From: Streptomyces nodosus | Lineage (GTDB): Bacteria > Actinomycetota > Actinomycetes > Streptomycetales > Streptomycetaceae | Assembly: GCF_008704995.1 (NCBI RefSeq) | Contig: NZ_CP023747.1 | Location: forward strand, 682,001 to 746,000 | Direction of reading: 5' to 3' | Length of the DNA stretch: 64,000 nucleotides | Shown here: positions 10,458-18,928 of the stretch, in pieces | Position numbering within the stretch: the stretch's first letter is position 1 | How the letters are laid out: each line of letters opens with the position of its first letter | Position numbers and translations under genes: made by a program | Notes under the pieces: generated by a model | Told to the model about the DNA's origin: nothing | Database searches by the model: none | The model's input: the letters and a program-made list of their open reading frames with translations, nothing else

Positions 10458-12258
10458 GGAGCACGAAGAGGAGCGGGAGTCGGAGCAGCCGGTCCGCCGG
10501 CTCGCCGCTCTGCTGCGCCCGCACCGCCGGTCGGTGGGCCTCGCCCTCACGGCGGGTGTCGTCGGCATCCTCCTCAACGCCTTCGGCCCGCTGCTGCTGG
10601 GCCGGGTCACCGACCTGATCGCCGACGGCGTCCTCGGGCACGGCGGACCGGCCCCGGGCGTCGACTTCGGGGCGCTCGGCAGACTGCTGATGATCCTGCT
10701 GGTGCTGTATGTGGTGGCATCGGTGTTCATGCTGGTCCAGAACTGGCTGGTGGCCTCGGTGGTCCGCCTGCTCATCCACGACCTGCGGCACCGGGCGCAG
10801 GAGAAGCTGGCGCGGCTGCCGCTGCGCTACTTCGACCGGAAGCCGGCGGGCGAGACGCTCAGCCGCGGCACGGACGACGTCGACAACCTCCAGCAGACCC
10901 TCCAGCAGACCCTGACCGATCTGATCAGCTCGGTGTTCTCGCTGGTCATCATGTTGTCCCTGATGCTGATCATCTCGCCCTCGCTGGCCGGGGTGATGCT
11001 GCTGAGCGTCCCGGTGTCGGGGCTGCTCGCCGCCTGGATCAGCAAGCGGGCCCAGCCGCAGTACGCGGCCCAGTGGTCCGCGAGCGGCAAGCTGACCGCG
11101 CATGTCGAGGAGATGTGCGCCGGGCACGCGCTGGTCAAGGCCTTCGACCGGCGGGCGGAGGCCGAGCAGCGCTTCGACGAGCGCAACGAGGCGGTGTACC
11201 GGGCCGGTTCGGGGGCGCAGTTCGCGTCCGGCGCGATCGAGCCCGTGATGATGTTCGTCGCCAACCTCGGCTATGTCGCGGTCGCCGTCGTCGGCGCCTG
11301 GAAGGTCGTCAACGGCTCACTGACGCTGGGCGATGTGCAGGCGTTCATCCTGTACGCACGGCAGTTCAGCCAGCCGATCGTGGAGATCGCCTCGGTCGCG
11401 GGCCGCCTCCAGTCCGGGGTGGCCTCCGCGCAGCGGGTGTTCACGCTGCTGGACGCGCCGGAGCAGGAGCCCGAGCCGGACCGCCCGCTCGCGGTGGAAC
11501 GCGTCGAGGGCCGGGTGGAGTTCCAGGACGTGTCGTTCCGCTACTCCCCCGACACCCCGCTCATCGAGGGTCTTTCGCTGTCCGTGGAACCCGGCAGCAC
11601 GGTGGCGGTCGTCGGACCGAGCGGCGCCGGCAAGACCACGGTCGCCAATCTGCTGATGCGCTTCTACGAGATCGACTCGGGCCGCATCCTGCTGGACGGC
11701 ACCGACACCGCCGCGATGAACCGCGACGACCTGCGGTCCCGCTTCGGCCTCGTCCTCCAGGACACCTGGCTGTTCAAGGGCACGATCGCCGAGAACATCG
11801 CCTACGGGTCCCCGGGCGCGACCCGCGCCGACATCGTGGAGGCGGCCCGCGCGACCTACGCCGACCGGTTCATCCGCACCCTGTCGCAGGGGTACGACAC
11901 GGTCCTGGACGACGAGTCGGGCGGTGTCAGCGCCGGGGAGAAGCAGCTGATCACGGTCGCGAGGGCGTTCCTCGCCCGGCCGGCCGTGCTCGTCCTGGAC
12001 GAGGCGACCAGCTCCGTGGACACCCGTACCGAGCTGCTGATCCAGCGGGCCATGAATACCCTGCGGGCGGGCCGGACGAGCTTTGTGATCGCGCACCGTC
12101 TGTCCACCATCAGGGACGCCGATGTCATCGTCGTGATGGAGTCCGGCCGGATCGTCGAGCAGGGCACCCATGACCAGCTCATCGACGCCCAGGGAGCCTA
12201 CGCCCGGCTGCACGCCGCCCGCGCCGACGCGCCCGCCGCCGATGTGACGGTCGGCTGA
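10438..12258 (+). CDS. ABC exporter half-transporter 2 (catalytic partner)
   Basis: A 606-aa half-transporter with an N-terminal membrane domain (about residues 45-330) and a C-terminal ATPase domain. It has Walker A GPSGAGKTT, Walker B with intact catalytic glutamate VLVLDEATSSVD and switch histidine IAHRLSTI. Its signature is altered to VSAGEKQ. The altered signature would pair with the degenerate Walker B of the previous protein, and the canonical signature of that protein would pair with this intact site, giving one active and one inactive ATP site. ATG 10438 lies 10 bp after GAGAGGAAA and inside the end of the upstream gene. The likely role is export of the polyene, judged from position beside gmd and the PKS. 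Confidence 0.93.
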   Translation: MAPDVPEEHEEERESEQPVRRLAALLRPHRRSVGLALTAGVVGILLNAFGPLLLGRVTDLIADGVLGHGGPAPGVDFGALGRLLMILLVLYVVASVFMLVQNWLVASVVRLLIHDLRHRAQEKLARLPLRYFDRKPAGETLSRGTDDVDNLQQTLQQTLTDLISSVFSLVIMLSLMLIISPSLAGVMLLSVPVSGLLAAWISKRAQPQYAAQWSASGKLTAHVEEMCAGHALVKAFDRRAEAEQRFDERNEAVYRAGSGAQFASGAIEPVMMFVANLGYVAVAVVGAWKVVNGSLTLGDVQAFILYARQFSQPIVEIASVAGRLQSGVASAQRVFTLLDAPEQEPEPDRPLAVERVEGRVEFQDVSFRYSPDTPLIEGLSLSVEPGSTVAVVGPSGAGKTTVANLLMRFYEIDSGRILLDGTDTAAMNRDDLRSRFGLVLQDTWLFKGTIAENIAYGSPGATRADIVEAARATYADRFIRTLSQGYDTVLDDESGGVSAGEKQLITVARAFLARPAVLVLDEATSSVDTRTELLIQRAMNTLRAGRTSFVIAHRLSTIRDADVIVVMESGRIVEQGTHDQLIDAQGAYARLHAARADAPAADVTVG

Positions 12259-12288
12259 CCGGCGGCGGGCGACCTGCCCGTCCGCCGG
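12259..12288. terminator. Bidirectional hairpin between exporter and CoA-transferase operons
   Basis: CCGGCGG pairs with CCGCCGG and the inner GGGC with GCCC around a GACCT loop. It starts directly at the exporter stop and lies between two convergent operons. There is no U-tract, as is usual in Streptomyces. Confidence 0.55.
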
Positions 12289-12351
12289 AGAGCCGCCGGA
12301 GAGCCGTCGTCCGCCGGCGGCCGCCATGAGGTCGCGACCCCGTCAACGGGA

Positions 12352-13034
<683 letters not shown>

Positions 13035-13038
<4 letters not shown>

Positions 13039-13706
13039 GCGGCCGACACCGCCCGCACGACGCGGTCGACATAGATGCTCGGGGTCACGACGGCCTCCGG
13101 GTCGATCTCACCGGTCTCGACGATCTCATGAACCTGTGCCACGACCAGGTCGGCCGCGGTCGCCATCACCGGCCCGAAGTTGCGGGCGGTCTTGCGGTAC
13201 ACCAGGTTGCCCGTCCGGTCGGCCCGGTGGGCCCCGATCAGCGCCACATCGCCCTTGATCGGGTACTCCAGGACATAGGTGCGGCCGTCGATCTCGCGGG
13301 TCTCCCTGCCCTCGGTGAGGAGGGTGCCCACGCCGGTGGGCGAGTAGAAGGCGCCGATGCCCGCCCCGCTCGCCCGCATCCGCTCGGCGAGGTTGCCCTG
13401 CGGCACCACGTCCAGCTCGATCCGTCCCTCGCGGTAGAGCCCGTCGAACACCCAGGAGTCGGACTGCCGGGGGAAGGAGCAGATGATCTTGCGTACCCGG
13501 CCGGTCGCCAGCAGCGCCGCGAGGCCGGTGTCGCCGTTGCCGGCGTTGTTGGACACCACGGTCAGGTCCTTCGCGCCCTGCCGGATGACGGCGTCGATCA
13601 GTTCGACCGGCATACCGGCCATGCCGAACCCTCCGACGAGCACGGTCGAGCCGTCCTCGATCCCGGCCACGGCCTCGTCGGCGTCCGCACAGATACGGGC
13701 CCTCAC
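13035..13706 (-). CDS. pcaI: CoA-transferase subunit A (3-oxoadipate or 3-oxoacid type)
   Basis: A 223-aa alpha subunit of a family I CoA-transferase. VLVGGFGMAGMPVELIDA near residue 20 is the oxyanion/CoA loop of the family, followed by NNAGNGDTGLAALL and the PQGNLAERMRASGAG segment. I start it at GTG 13706, which overlaps the thiolase stop as GTGA; a much longer open frame continues upstream but only as the antisense-free shadow of the thiolase. It forms the heterodimer or heterotetramer with subunit B directly downstream. The product is 3-oxoadipyl-CoA or acetoacetyl-CoA, depending on substrate, which the upstream thiolase would then cleave. Confidence 0.88.
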
Positions 13707-14908
13707 GCTCGGTCCTCCGTCACGTTCTCCAGGACGACGGCCAGCGCCTGTCCCACTCCGATACAGATCGCGGCGACGCCCCACCGGCCGCCCGACTCGC
13801 GCAGCCGGGCCGTGAGGGTGCCGAGCAGCCGGCCGCCGGACGCGCCCAGGGGGTGGCCGATCGCGATCGCGCCGCCCTTGGCGTTCACGATCCCCGGGTC
13901 GATCCCCCAGGCGTCCACACAGGCCAGCGACTGCACGGCGAAGGCCTCGTTGAGCTCCACGGCGGACACATCGGACCAGGAGATGCCCGCCCGGCGCAGC
14001 GCCCGCCCGGCCGCCTCGACGGGGGCGAACCCGAACATCCGGGGTTCCAGGGCGGACACCCCGCGGCCGGCGATCCGCGCCTGGGGCGCCAGACCGATGC
14101 GCGACGAGGCCTCCCGGGAACCCAGCAGCACGGCGGACGCCCCGTCGTTGAGCGGCGAGGCATTGCCGGCGGTGATCACTCCGTCGGGTCGGAAGGCCGG
14201 TTTGAGCCCGGCCAGCTTCCGCGCCGTGGATCCCGGCCTGATCCCCTCGTCGCGGGAGAACGGCCCGCCGTCGCCGCCCACCTCGACGGGCACCACCAGG
14301 TCGTCGTAGAAGCCCGACGCCCATGCCTCGTCCGCCAGGTGGTGCGAGCGGGCCGCGAACTCGTCCTGCCGCTCCCGGGAGATGCCGAACTCCTCGGCCA
14401 GCATCTCGTTGGCCTCGCCCAGCGAGACCGTCCACTCCGCGGGCATCCGTTCGTTGACCAGCCGCCAGCCCAGGGTGGTGGAGACGGCGGTCATGTCCCC
14501 CGCGGGGAAGCCGCGCGACGGCTTGGGCAGCACCCAGGGGGCGCGGGTCATCGACTCCACACCACCGGTGAGGACGATGTCCGTATCGCCCGTCTCGATC
14601 GCGCGCGAGCCGATGATCGCCGCGTCCAGGGAGGAGCCGCAGAGCCGGTTGACGGTGGTGGCGGGCACCGAGGTCGGCAGCCCGGCCAGCAGGACGGCCA
14701 TCCGGCCGACGTTCCGGTTGTCCTCACCCGCGCCGTTGGCGTTTCCCCAGACCACATCGCCGATCGCCGCCGGGTCCAGGGACGGGGTGCCGGCCAGGAC
14801 CCCGGAGACGGCCAGCGCCGCGAGATCGTCGGGCCGGACGTCGGAGAGCGCCCCCCGGAACCGGCCGAAGGGCGTTCTCGCCGCTGCGTACACATAACTG
14901 TCGACCAT
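13703..14908 (-). CDS. pcaF: Acyl-CoA thiolase, 3-oxoadipyl-CoA/acetyl-CoA acyltransferase
   Basis: A 401-aa thiolase of normal length. The nucleophilic cysteine is in NRLCGSSLDA (near residue 90), with NEAFA, the catalytic histidine in GHPLGASGGR, and a second cysteine in CIGVGQ. It would cleave 3-oxoadipyl-CoA to succinyl-CoA and acetyl-CoA, or act on acetoacetyl-CoA. It is the first gene of a three-gene operon with overlapping starts, divergent from a LysR regulator. Acetyl-CoA and succinyl-CoA are indirect sources of malonyl- and methylmalonyl-CoA, so a link to the nearby PKS is conceivable but unproven. The PcaF assignment rests on the neighbouring CoA-transferase. Confidence 0.88.
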   Translation of the reverse strand: MVDSYVYAAARTPFGRFRGALSDVRPDDLAALAVSGVLAGTPSLDPAAIGDVVWGNANGAGEDNRNVGRMAVLLAGLPTSVPATTVNRLCGSSLDAAIIGSRAIETGDTDIVLTGGVESMTRAPWVLPKPSRGFPAGDMTAVSTTLGWRLVNERMPAEWTVSLGEANEMLAEEFGISRERQDEFAARSHHLADEAWASGFYDDLVVPVEVGGDGGPFSRDEGIRPGSTARKLAGLKPAFRPDGVITAGNASPLNDGASAVLLGSREASSRIGLAPQARIAGRGVSALEPRMFGFAPVEAAGRALRRAGISWSDVSAVELNEAFAVQSLACVDAWGIDPGIVNAKGGAIAIGHPLGASGGRLLGTLTARLRESGGRWGVAAICIGVGQALAVVLENVTEDRA

Positions 14909-14965
14909 GACCGCAGCGTAGGTACACCGGCTTGATCATGTCCAAGACTGAGTATTGCTCGATTG

Positions 14966-14980
14966 ATAAGAGCCACTTAT
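14966..14980. promoter_or_regulatory. LysR-type operator (perfect palindrome with T-N11-A)
   Basis: ATAAG-AGCCA-CTTAT has perfect 5-bp arms and contains the T-N11-A core of LysR-family sites. It is in the 84-bp gap between the divergent thiolase operon and lysR, 58 bp from the thiolase start and 13 bp before the chosen lysR start. That position suits autorepression plus control of the operon. Confidence 0.7.
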
Positions 14981-14992
14981 AAAATGGCGGGC

Positions 14993-15880
14993 ATGGAGCT
15001 ACGGCATGTCCGTTCTTTTCTGGCGCTCGTCGAGGAACGCCACTTCGGGCGCGCGGCGGCGCGTCTGCATATCGCGCAGCCCGCTCTCTCCCAGCAGATC
15101 AAGCAGCTGGAGCGCGACCTGGGCACCGTGCTGTTCACCCGGTCCACCCGGCGCGTCGAACTCACCGAGGCCGGAGCCGATCTGACGGCGTACGCACGGT
15201 CGATCCTCGCCGAGGTGGAACGGGCGGAGGCCCATATGGCCATGCTGGCCTCCGGCCACGCCGGGCGGGTGTCCATCGGCTTCGTGGGGACCGCCACCTA
15301 TGACGTGCTGCCGCAGGTCGCCCGCACCGTGCGGGCCGAGCTCCCGGCGGTCTCCCTGGAGCTGCACGGCGAGCTGCTGGCGCCACAGCTGGTGGAGGGG
15401 CTGCTCGACGGGGCGTACGACCTCGCCCTGTTCCGGCCGGGCCCCGCCGGACACAGCGGGGTCCGGGTCGTCCCGCTGCGCACCGAGCGGCTGGTGGCCG
15501 TCCTGCCCTCGCACCATCCGCTCGCGGGCCGCCGCAGGGTCCCGCTGGCCGCGCTCGCCGACGAGCCGTTCGTGGTGCACCCGTCCAGGGAGCGCTCCTC
15601 CATGCACGAACGGGTACTGGCGGCCTGCGCCCGCGCCGGTTTCGAACCGGCCACGCTGGTCGAGGTCGGCGAGACCTCGACCCTGGTCGTCTTCGTCGCC
15701 GCGGGCCACGGGGTCGCGCTGGTCCCAGAGTCGGTCCAGAGCCTCCGCGTCGACGGCGTGACCTATCTGCCGGTCACCGAGACGGAGACCGTCGACCTCG
15801 GCCTCGCACGCCGCACCGGCCACAACGCGCCGGCGACGGAGCGGGTCGCGGACGTCATCGAGAGCTGTGTGCGCCACTGA
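14993..15880 (+). CDS. LysR-family regulator of the CoA-transferase/thiolase operon
   Basis: A 295-aa LysR regulator from ATG 14993 (MELRHVRSF); ATG 14984 and TTG 14963 are in-frame alternatives, the latter lying before the operator palindrome. The winged HTH occupies about residues 1-60 (HFGRAAARLHIAQPALSQQIKQLE). The substrate-binding-like effector domain follows, with the family's ATYDVLPQVARTVRAELPAV segment. Divergent position and the palindrome in the shared promoter make it the likely regulator of the thiolase-pcaIJ operon. In LysR systems of this kind the inducer is usually a pathway intermediate; none can be named here. Confidence 0.9.
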   Translation: MELRHVRSFLALVEERHFGRAAARLHIAQPALSQQIKQLERDLGTVLFTRSTRRVELTEAGADLTAYARSILAEVERAEAHMAMLASGHAGRVSIGFVGTATYDVLPQVARTVRAELPAVSLELHGELLAPQLVEGLLDGAYDLALFRPGPAGHSGVRVVPLRTERLVAVLPSHHPLAGRRRVPLAALADEPFVVHPSRERSSMHERVLAACARAGFEPATLVEVGETSTLVVFVAAGHGVALVPESVQSLRVDGVTYLPVTETETVDLGLARRTGHNAPATERVADVIESCVRH

Positions 15881-15926
15881 GGAGCGGCGGCCCCCGGTCG
15901 TCCCCCCGGAGCGTGTCCACGGAGCT

Positions 15927-15950
15927 GTGCCGGGGCTGCCACCCCGGCAC
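15927..15950. terminator. Hairpin between convergent lysR and small membrane-protein gene
   Basis: GTGCCGGGG and CCCCGGCAC form a perfect 9-bp stem with a 6-nt loop (CTGCCA), 46 bp after the lysR stop and 29 bp beyond the end of the facing gene. Confidence 0.65.
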
Positions 15951-15979
15951 GCTGTGGGCACGGCGGCCGGGCGGGCCCG

Positions 15980-16324
15980 TCAGGTGGTCGCCAACGCGAC
16001 CGCCATCGCCGCCAGACCGACGGCGATGAGGGCGACGACGATGCAGATCAGGGTGAGGGGCGCGACCGCCCACCCCCTGCGCAGCGCCTCGCGCTCCGGG
16101 GCGCCGAGCGCCGACACCCCGGACTCGGCGGGCGGGGTGGCACCGGGGGCCATGGCGGCGTCCTCCGGCAGGGCCAGGCCCTCCACCGGGCGGGCGGGTT
16201 CCTCGGCCGCCTCGTCGTTCCCTGTGCCCGGTCGGCGCGGCTCCTGCGGTGTCACCCCGGACGACGGCAGATCCCGGCGGCCGACGTCCGGACGGCGGCC
16301 CCGGTATGCATGCTTGGCGTTCAT
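15980..16324 (-). CDS. Small protein with one C-terminal membrane helix (DUF6480-like)
   Basis: A 114-aa protein. The first 85 residues are polar and Pro/Gly/Glu-rich, including a PGATPPAESGVS stretch; residues 90-112 form one hydrophobic helix after a basic ALRRGW. The PP(G/A)xTPPAES motif followed by RGW and a terminal helix recalls the DUF6480 family of actinomycete proteins; this is from memory and is tentative. ATG 16324 has GAGG just upstream. It faces lysR and shows no operon link to the polyene genes. The function is unknown; the topology predicts a cytoplasmic tail anchored in the membrane. Confidence 0.7.
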   Translation of the reverse strand: MNAKHAYRGRRPDVGRRDLPSSGVTPQEPRRPGTGNDEAAEEPARPVEGLALPEDAAMAPGATPPAESGVSALGAPEREALRRGWAVAPLTLICIVVALIAVGLAAMAVALATT

Positions 16325-16693
16325 GGCCTCAGCCCCTTGTCTGCGGCGAAGACTGTCTGCGGGGAAGACCGGCCCCGCCGTGCCGTCCTCGCCCGGGCGG
16401 CCGAGCGGTCACAGTGGCGTCCGCCCTGGTCCGGCGCTCGGCAGCCTGTCGTGGGACGCATGACGAACGGTGCCTCGCACCGTCGGCGGACGCCCGGGGC
16501 CGCTCGGTCACGTAGGGACGGGTTTCACGGCTTCGACGTCCGAAAACGCGGGGCCGGGGACTTCTGCGGCGGGTCTCCAGCGTGCCTGGGTCAGGTACGG
16601 GCGAGGAGGGAGGGACCGGCGCGCGGCCGAATCCGCCCGACGACGGGGGCCGCCTCGCCCCACGGACGGCGGCGCACCCCTTACCATCGAGCG
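16325..16693. other. Intergenic region without a recognisable gene
   Basis: 369 bp between two divergently oriented genes. The open frames crossing it have arginine/proline-rich, repeat-like translations and no family features. It presumably holds the promoters of the two flanking genes; I see no clear -10/-35 pair. Confidence 0.5.
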
Positions 16694-17161
16694 ATGAGCA
16701 GGACCGACCGTGCCGACCGGGTGATCGGCGCACCTCCGGCGGCCGTGTACCGCGCCCTCCTCGAGCGTGAGTCCCTCGAGGTGTGGCTGCCGCCGGACGG
16801 GATGCGAGGGACGATCGAACGGTGGGACCCCAGGCCCGGCGGTGGCTTCCGCATGGTCCTCACTTATCTCGCCCCCTCCGGCAGCCCCGGCAAGACGTCG
16901 GACGCGACGGATGTGGTGGACGTCGCGTTCGCCGACCTGGTGCCGGCGGAACGCGTGGTGCAGCGCGCGGTGTTCGAGGCCGACGATCCGTCCTATGCGG
17001 GCACCATGACGATGACCTGGCATCTGGAGGAGGTCGTCGACGGGACCCGGGTGACCGTCACCGCCGAGGACGTGCCGCCCGGCATCGACCGAGCGGCCCA
17101 TGAGGCCGGGATCGCGTCCTCGCTGGCCCACTTGGCGGCGCACGTCGAGCGCACCGGCTGA
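16694..17161 (+). CDS. SRPBCC/AHSA1-family protein
   Basis: A 155-aa protein with the START-like helix-grip fold pattern of Activator of Hsp90 ATPase homologue 1 proteins. It has an N-terminal RVIGAPPAAVYRALLE, the WLPPDGMRGTIERWDPRPGGGFRM block, the central WHLEEVVDGTRVTVTAE strand pair and a C-terminal helix (SLAHLAAHVE). Such proteins bind hydrophobic ligands, and bacterial members are mostly uncharacterised; several act in stress or polyketide-related steps. ATG 16694 was chosen because the domain starts right after it. It faces the PAS-LuxR regulator gene convergently and nothing ties it to polyene production beyond location. Confidence 0.82.
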   Translation: MSRTDRADRVIGAPPAAVYRALLERESLEVWLPPDGMRGTIERWDPRPGGGFRMVLTYLAPSGSPGKTSDATDVVDVAFADLVPAERVVQRAVFEADDPSYAGTMTMTWHLEEVVDGTRVTVTAEDVPPGIDRAAHEAGIASSLAHLAAHVERTG

Positions 17162-17327
17162 CCCGGGCGGTCCGGCGGGACCGGCAACGGCACTCGCACC
17201 GGACGCTCCCCGCGGAACTCCACGAGCGGCCGGTACCGGGGCGGTCGCCCGCCGAACCGCTCGCCTCCCGGGCGGCCGACCGGCACACCTCCGACCGGGT
17301 TCGGTTCACGGTCCGGCACGACCCGGC

Positions 17328-17357
17328 GCCGCCTCGTTCCGCGCCGCCTCGTTCCGC
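17328..17357. repeat. 15-bp tandem duplication
   Basis: GCCGCCTCGTTCCGC occurs twice back to back in non-coding DNA. It is a simple duplication with no visible role. Confidence 0.85.
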
Positions 17358-17593
17358 GCGGTCGACAGGAGCGCGTCGGCCATGCACACGCAAGTCGGCC
17401 TGTCGTGCGCCGCGTTGCGGGCCCGTCGCGGCTTGTGCGGGCCGAGGCACCCCTCGACCCGCACAAGCCGCGGGCATGGTCCCGGTCCGAGCCCCGCCCC
17501 GGGACCCGCGTCATGTCCCGCCGCCCCTTCGTCGTCATGGCCGCCCTTGCCGGCCACGTCCGCCCTCAGGGGTGACGGTGTTCCGCGCCCGGT

Positions 17594-17611
17594 GACGCCC
17601 GTCCCGGCGTC
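17594..17611. terminator. Possible terminator of the PAS-LuxR gene
   Basis: GACGCC and GGCGTC form a 6-bp perfect stem with a 6-nt loop, beginning 17 bp past the regulator stop on its coding strand. It is short, hence the low confidence. Confidence 0.4.
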
Positions 17612-17627
17612 GGGCCGGCCGGTGCCG

Positions 17628-18359
17628 TCAGTCCTTGATGAAGTCCTGGACCACCTTCGGCGGCCAGACGCCGACCTTCAACACCCCCATGGAGTACGCG
17701 CGGGAGACCAGCGCGGCCCGGTTCGGCACCCGGAGCTTCCGCAGCAGACAGGTCACGTGGTACTCGATGCCCTGCCGGCTCAGATGCAGTCGTGAGGCGA
17801 GCGGGATCGTGGAGAGGCCGGAGGCTATGCCTTCGAGTATCCGGGCGTCGATCGGGCTCAGGAGCTTCTTGCTGCGTCCGCTGACGACCTCCGAGTCGGC
17901 CGACTCGGCTTCCGCGCCGGGCATCATGACCAGGATCGAGGACTCGTCCGGGAGCCCGCCGCGCACCATGAGGGCCGTCAGGGGGACGGTGAAGGTCGCG
18001 TCGTCCCGTCCCACCGCGATGACATCGGTGGCGAAGCGGTCGCGCCGGCCCTCGATGAGGCCGGAGAACTGCCGCATCAGCGGCTGCTGGACACTGGGGT
18101 GGACCAGGTCGCTGAAGGTCCGGCCGCACAGCTCCGCGGACGAGCCGCCGAACTGCCAGAAGAATCCCTCGCTTGCCTGCTGGATGGTCAGGGCCTGGTC
18201 GAGACGGGCCAGGCTGATGCTGCTGCTCCGGCCGAGCAGCTCGGTCCCCGGCGCCTTGCCGTCCTCGAGGACAAGGTCGCGTGCTCGGCTCTTTTCCCGA
18301 TCGGTGGGGGTGGACGCGACGGAGCCCTTCTCACGTCCTGAGTTGATGACCTGCGGCAT
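17628..18359 (-). CDS. PAS-LuxR pathway-specific activator (PimM/AmphRIV/NysRIV type)
   Basis: A 243-aa regulator from ATG 18359, which has AAGGGCG upstream. A PAS sensor domain spans about residues 35-150 (ISLARLDQALTIQQASEGFF, CGRTFSDLVHPSVQQPLMRQF). A short LuxR-type HTH follows at about 165-225 (LSPIDARILEGIASGLSTIPLASRL, then LSRQGIEYHVTCLLRKLRVPNR), ending in WPPKVVQDFIKD. This architecture and wording closely follow PimM, AmphRIV, NysRIV and FscRI, which directly activate polyene genes. The window carries four candidate operators of that family, three in front of PKS, gmd and exporter. It is unlinked to the LAL operon by a 569-bp gap and so has its own promoter. The PimM-type identification is the strongest evidence that the cluster makes a polyene. 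Confidence 0.94.
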   Translation of the reverse strand: MPQVINSGREKGSVASTPTDREKSRARDLVLEDGKAPGTELLGRSSSISLARLDQALTIQQASEGFFWQFGGSSAELCGRTFSDLVHPSVQQPLMRQFSGLIEGRRDRFATDVIAVGRDDATFTVPLTALMVRGGLPDESSILVMMPGAEAESADSEVVSGRSKKLLSPIDARILEGIASGLSTIPLASRLHLSRQGIEYHVTCLLRKLRVPNRAALVSRAYSMGVLKVGVWPPKVVQDFIKD

Positions 18360-18928
18360 GATCGCCCTTCGTGCAGTGGGGGGCTGTGGGGGTGTACTCC
18401 GCATGCGGTGGGCCCGATCGCACCGGGCGCTGCCCGGACGGCTTCGGCCACGACGGCGCCCGGGCGTTCCCGCCCTGAGCGCGTATGCCGGTGCACGGCG
18501 ATGGGCGGTGCCTCGCCGCTGACAACGTTGGCGGACCGCGACCTCGTGTCGCCGTCACCGGACCGTCGGCCTCCGCAGCGGTGGGTCCTCATGGAAGGGG
18601 TGAACCGGAATCAGGTTCGCTTGTTCTTCACGGTCAGGGAACTCGCCCGTACTTCAGGTCTTCACCCTTCTCCTCTCCCTGGAAAAGAAAGCCGAGAAGG
18701 ACGCGGATCACCTGGCCGTCCAATTCCCTATTTTCCCTTGGAACCACGTATGAACTCTAGAGAGTCCACGGTGACCGGGTCAACGCGGTCCGGCCCGCTC
18801 CCGCCGATTCTGTGGGGGTGCGGGGAAAGGTTCGGTCGGTCGCCCGGTCACCGCACCCATGGTTCGGTACGGTTGAGAAATTGCAGGTCAGGGGGCACAT
18901 CGCTGGTTGGTTCGGGACGCCCGCCCGC
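18360..18928. other. Promoter region of the PAS-LuxR gene
   Basis: 569 bp between the PAS-LuxR start and the 3' end of the third LAL gene. The stretch 18600-18770 is clearly richer in A and T than its surroundings. It contains an imperfect palindrome (18601-18619) and, around 18722-18740, two GGGAA half-sites resembling the left arm of the PAS-LuxR box. No convincing gene. Confidence 0.6.
18601..18619. promoter_or_regulatory. Imperfect palindrome upstream of the PAS-LuxR gene
   Basis: TGAACC-N7-GGTTCG has 5 of 6 paired arm positions. It lies 242 bp upstream of the regulator start. It is a possible operator for one of the LAL proteins, by location only. Confidence 0.35.

Larger units (their letters stand above)
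17162..17627. other. Convergent intergenic region
   Basis: 466 bp between the SRPBCC gene and the 3' end of the PAS-LuxR gene. It contains a small hairpin (17168-17183), a 15-bp tandem repeat and a second hairpin near the regulator stop. Open frames here are low-complexity and unlike any family I know, so I call no gene. Confidence 0.55.

Noticed and set aside
13707..14435. Upstream extension of the CoA-transferase A frame to 466 codons
   Set aside because: The extra part overlaps the thiolase on the same strand in another frame; the GTGA junction at 13703-13706 and the family length fix the start.
18719..18740. A pair of GGGAA strings suggesting a PAS-LuxR box near the PAS-LuxR gene
   Set aside because: Each has only the left half of the consensus and no palindromic partner, so I do not list it as an operator.
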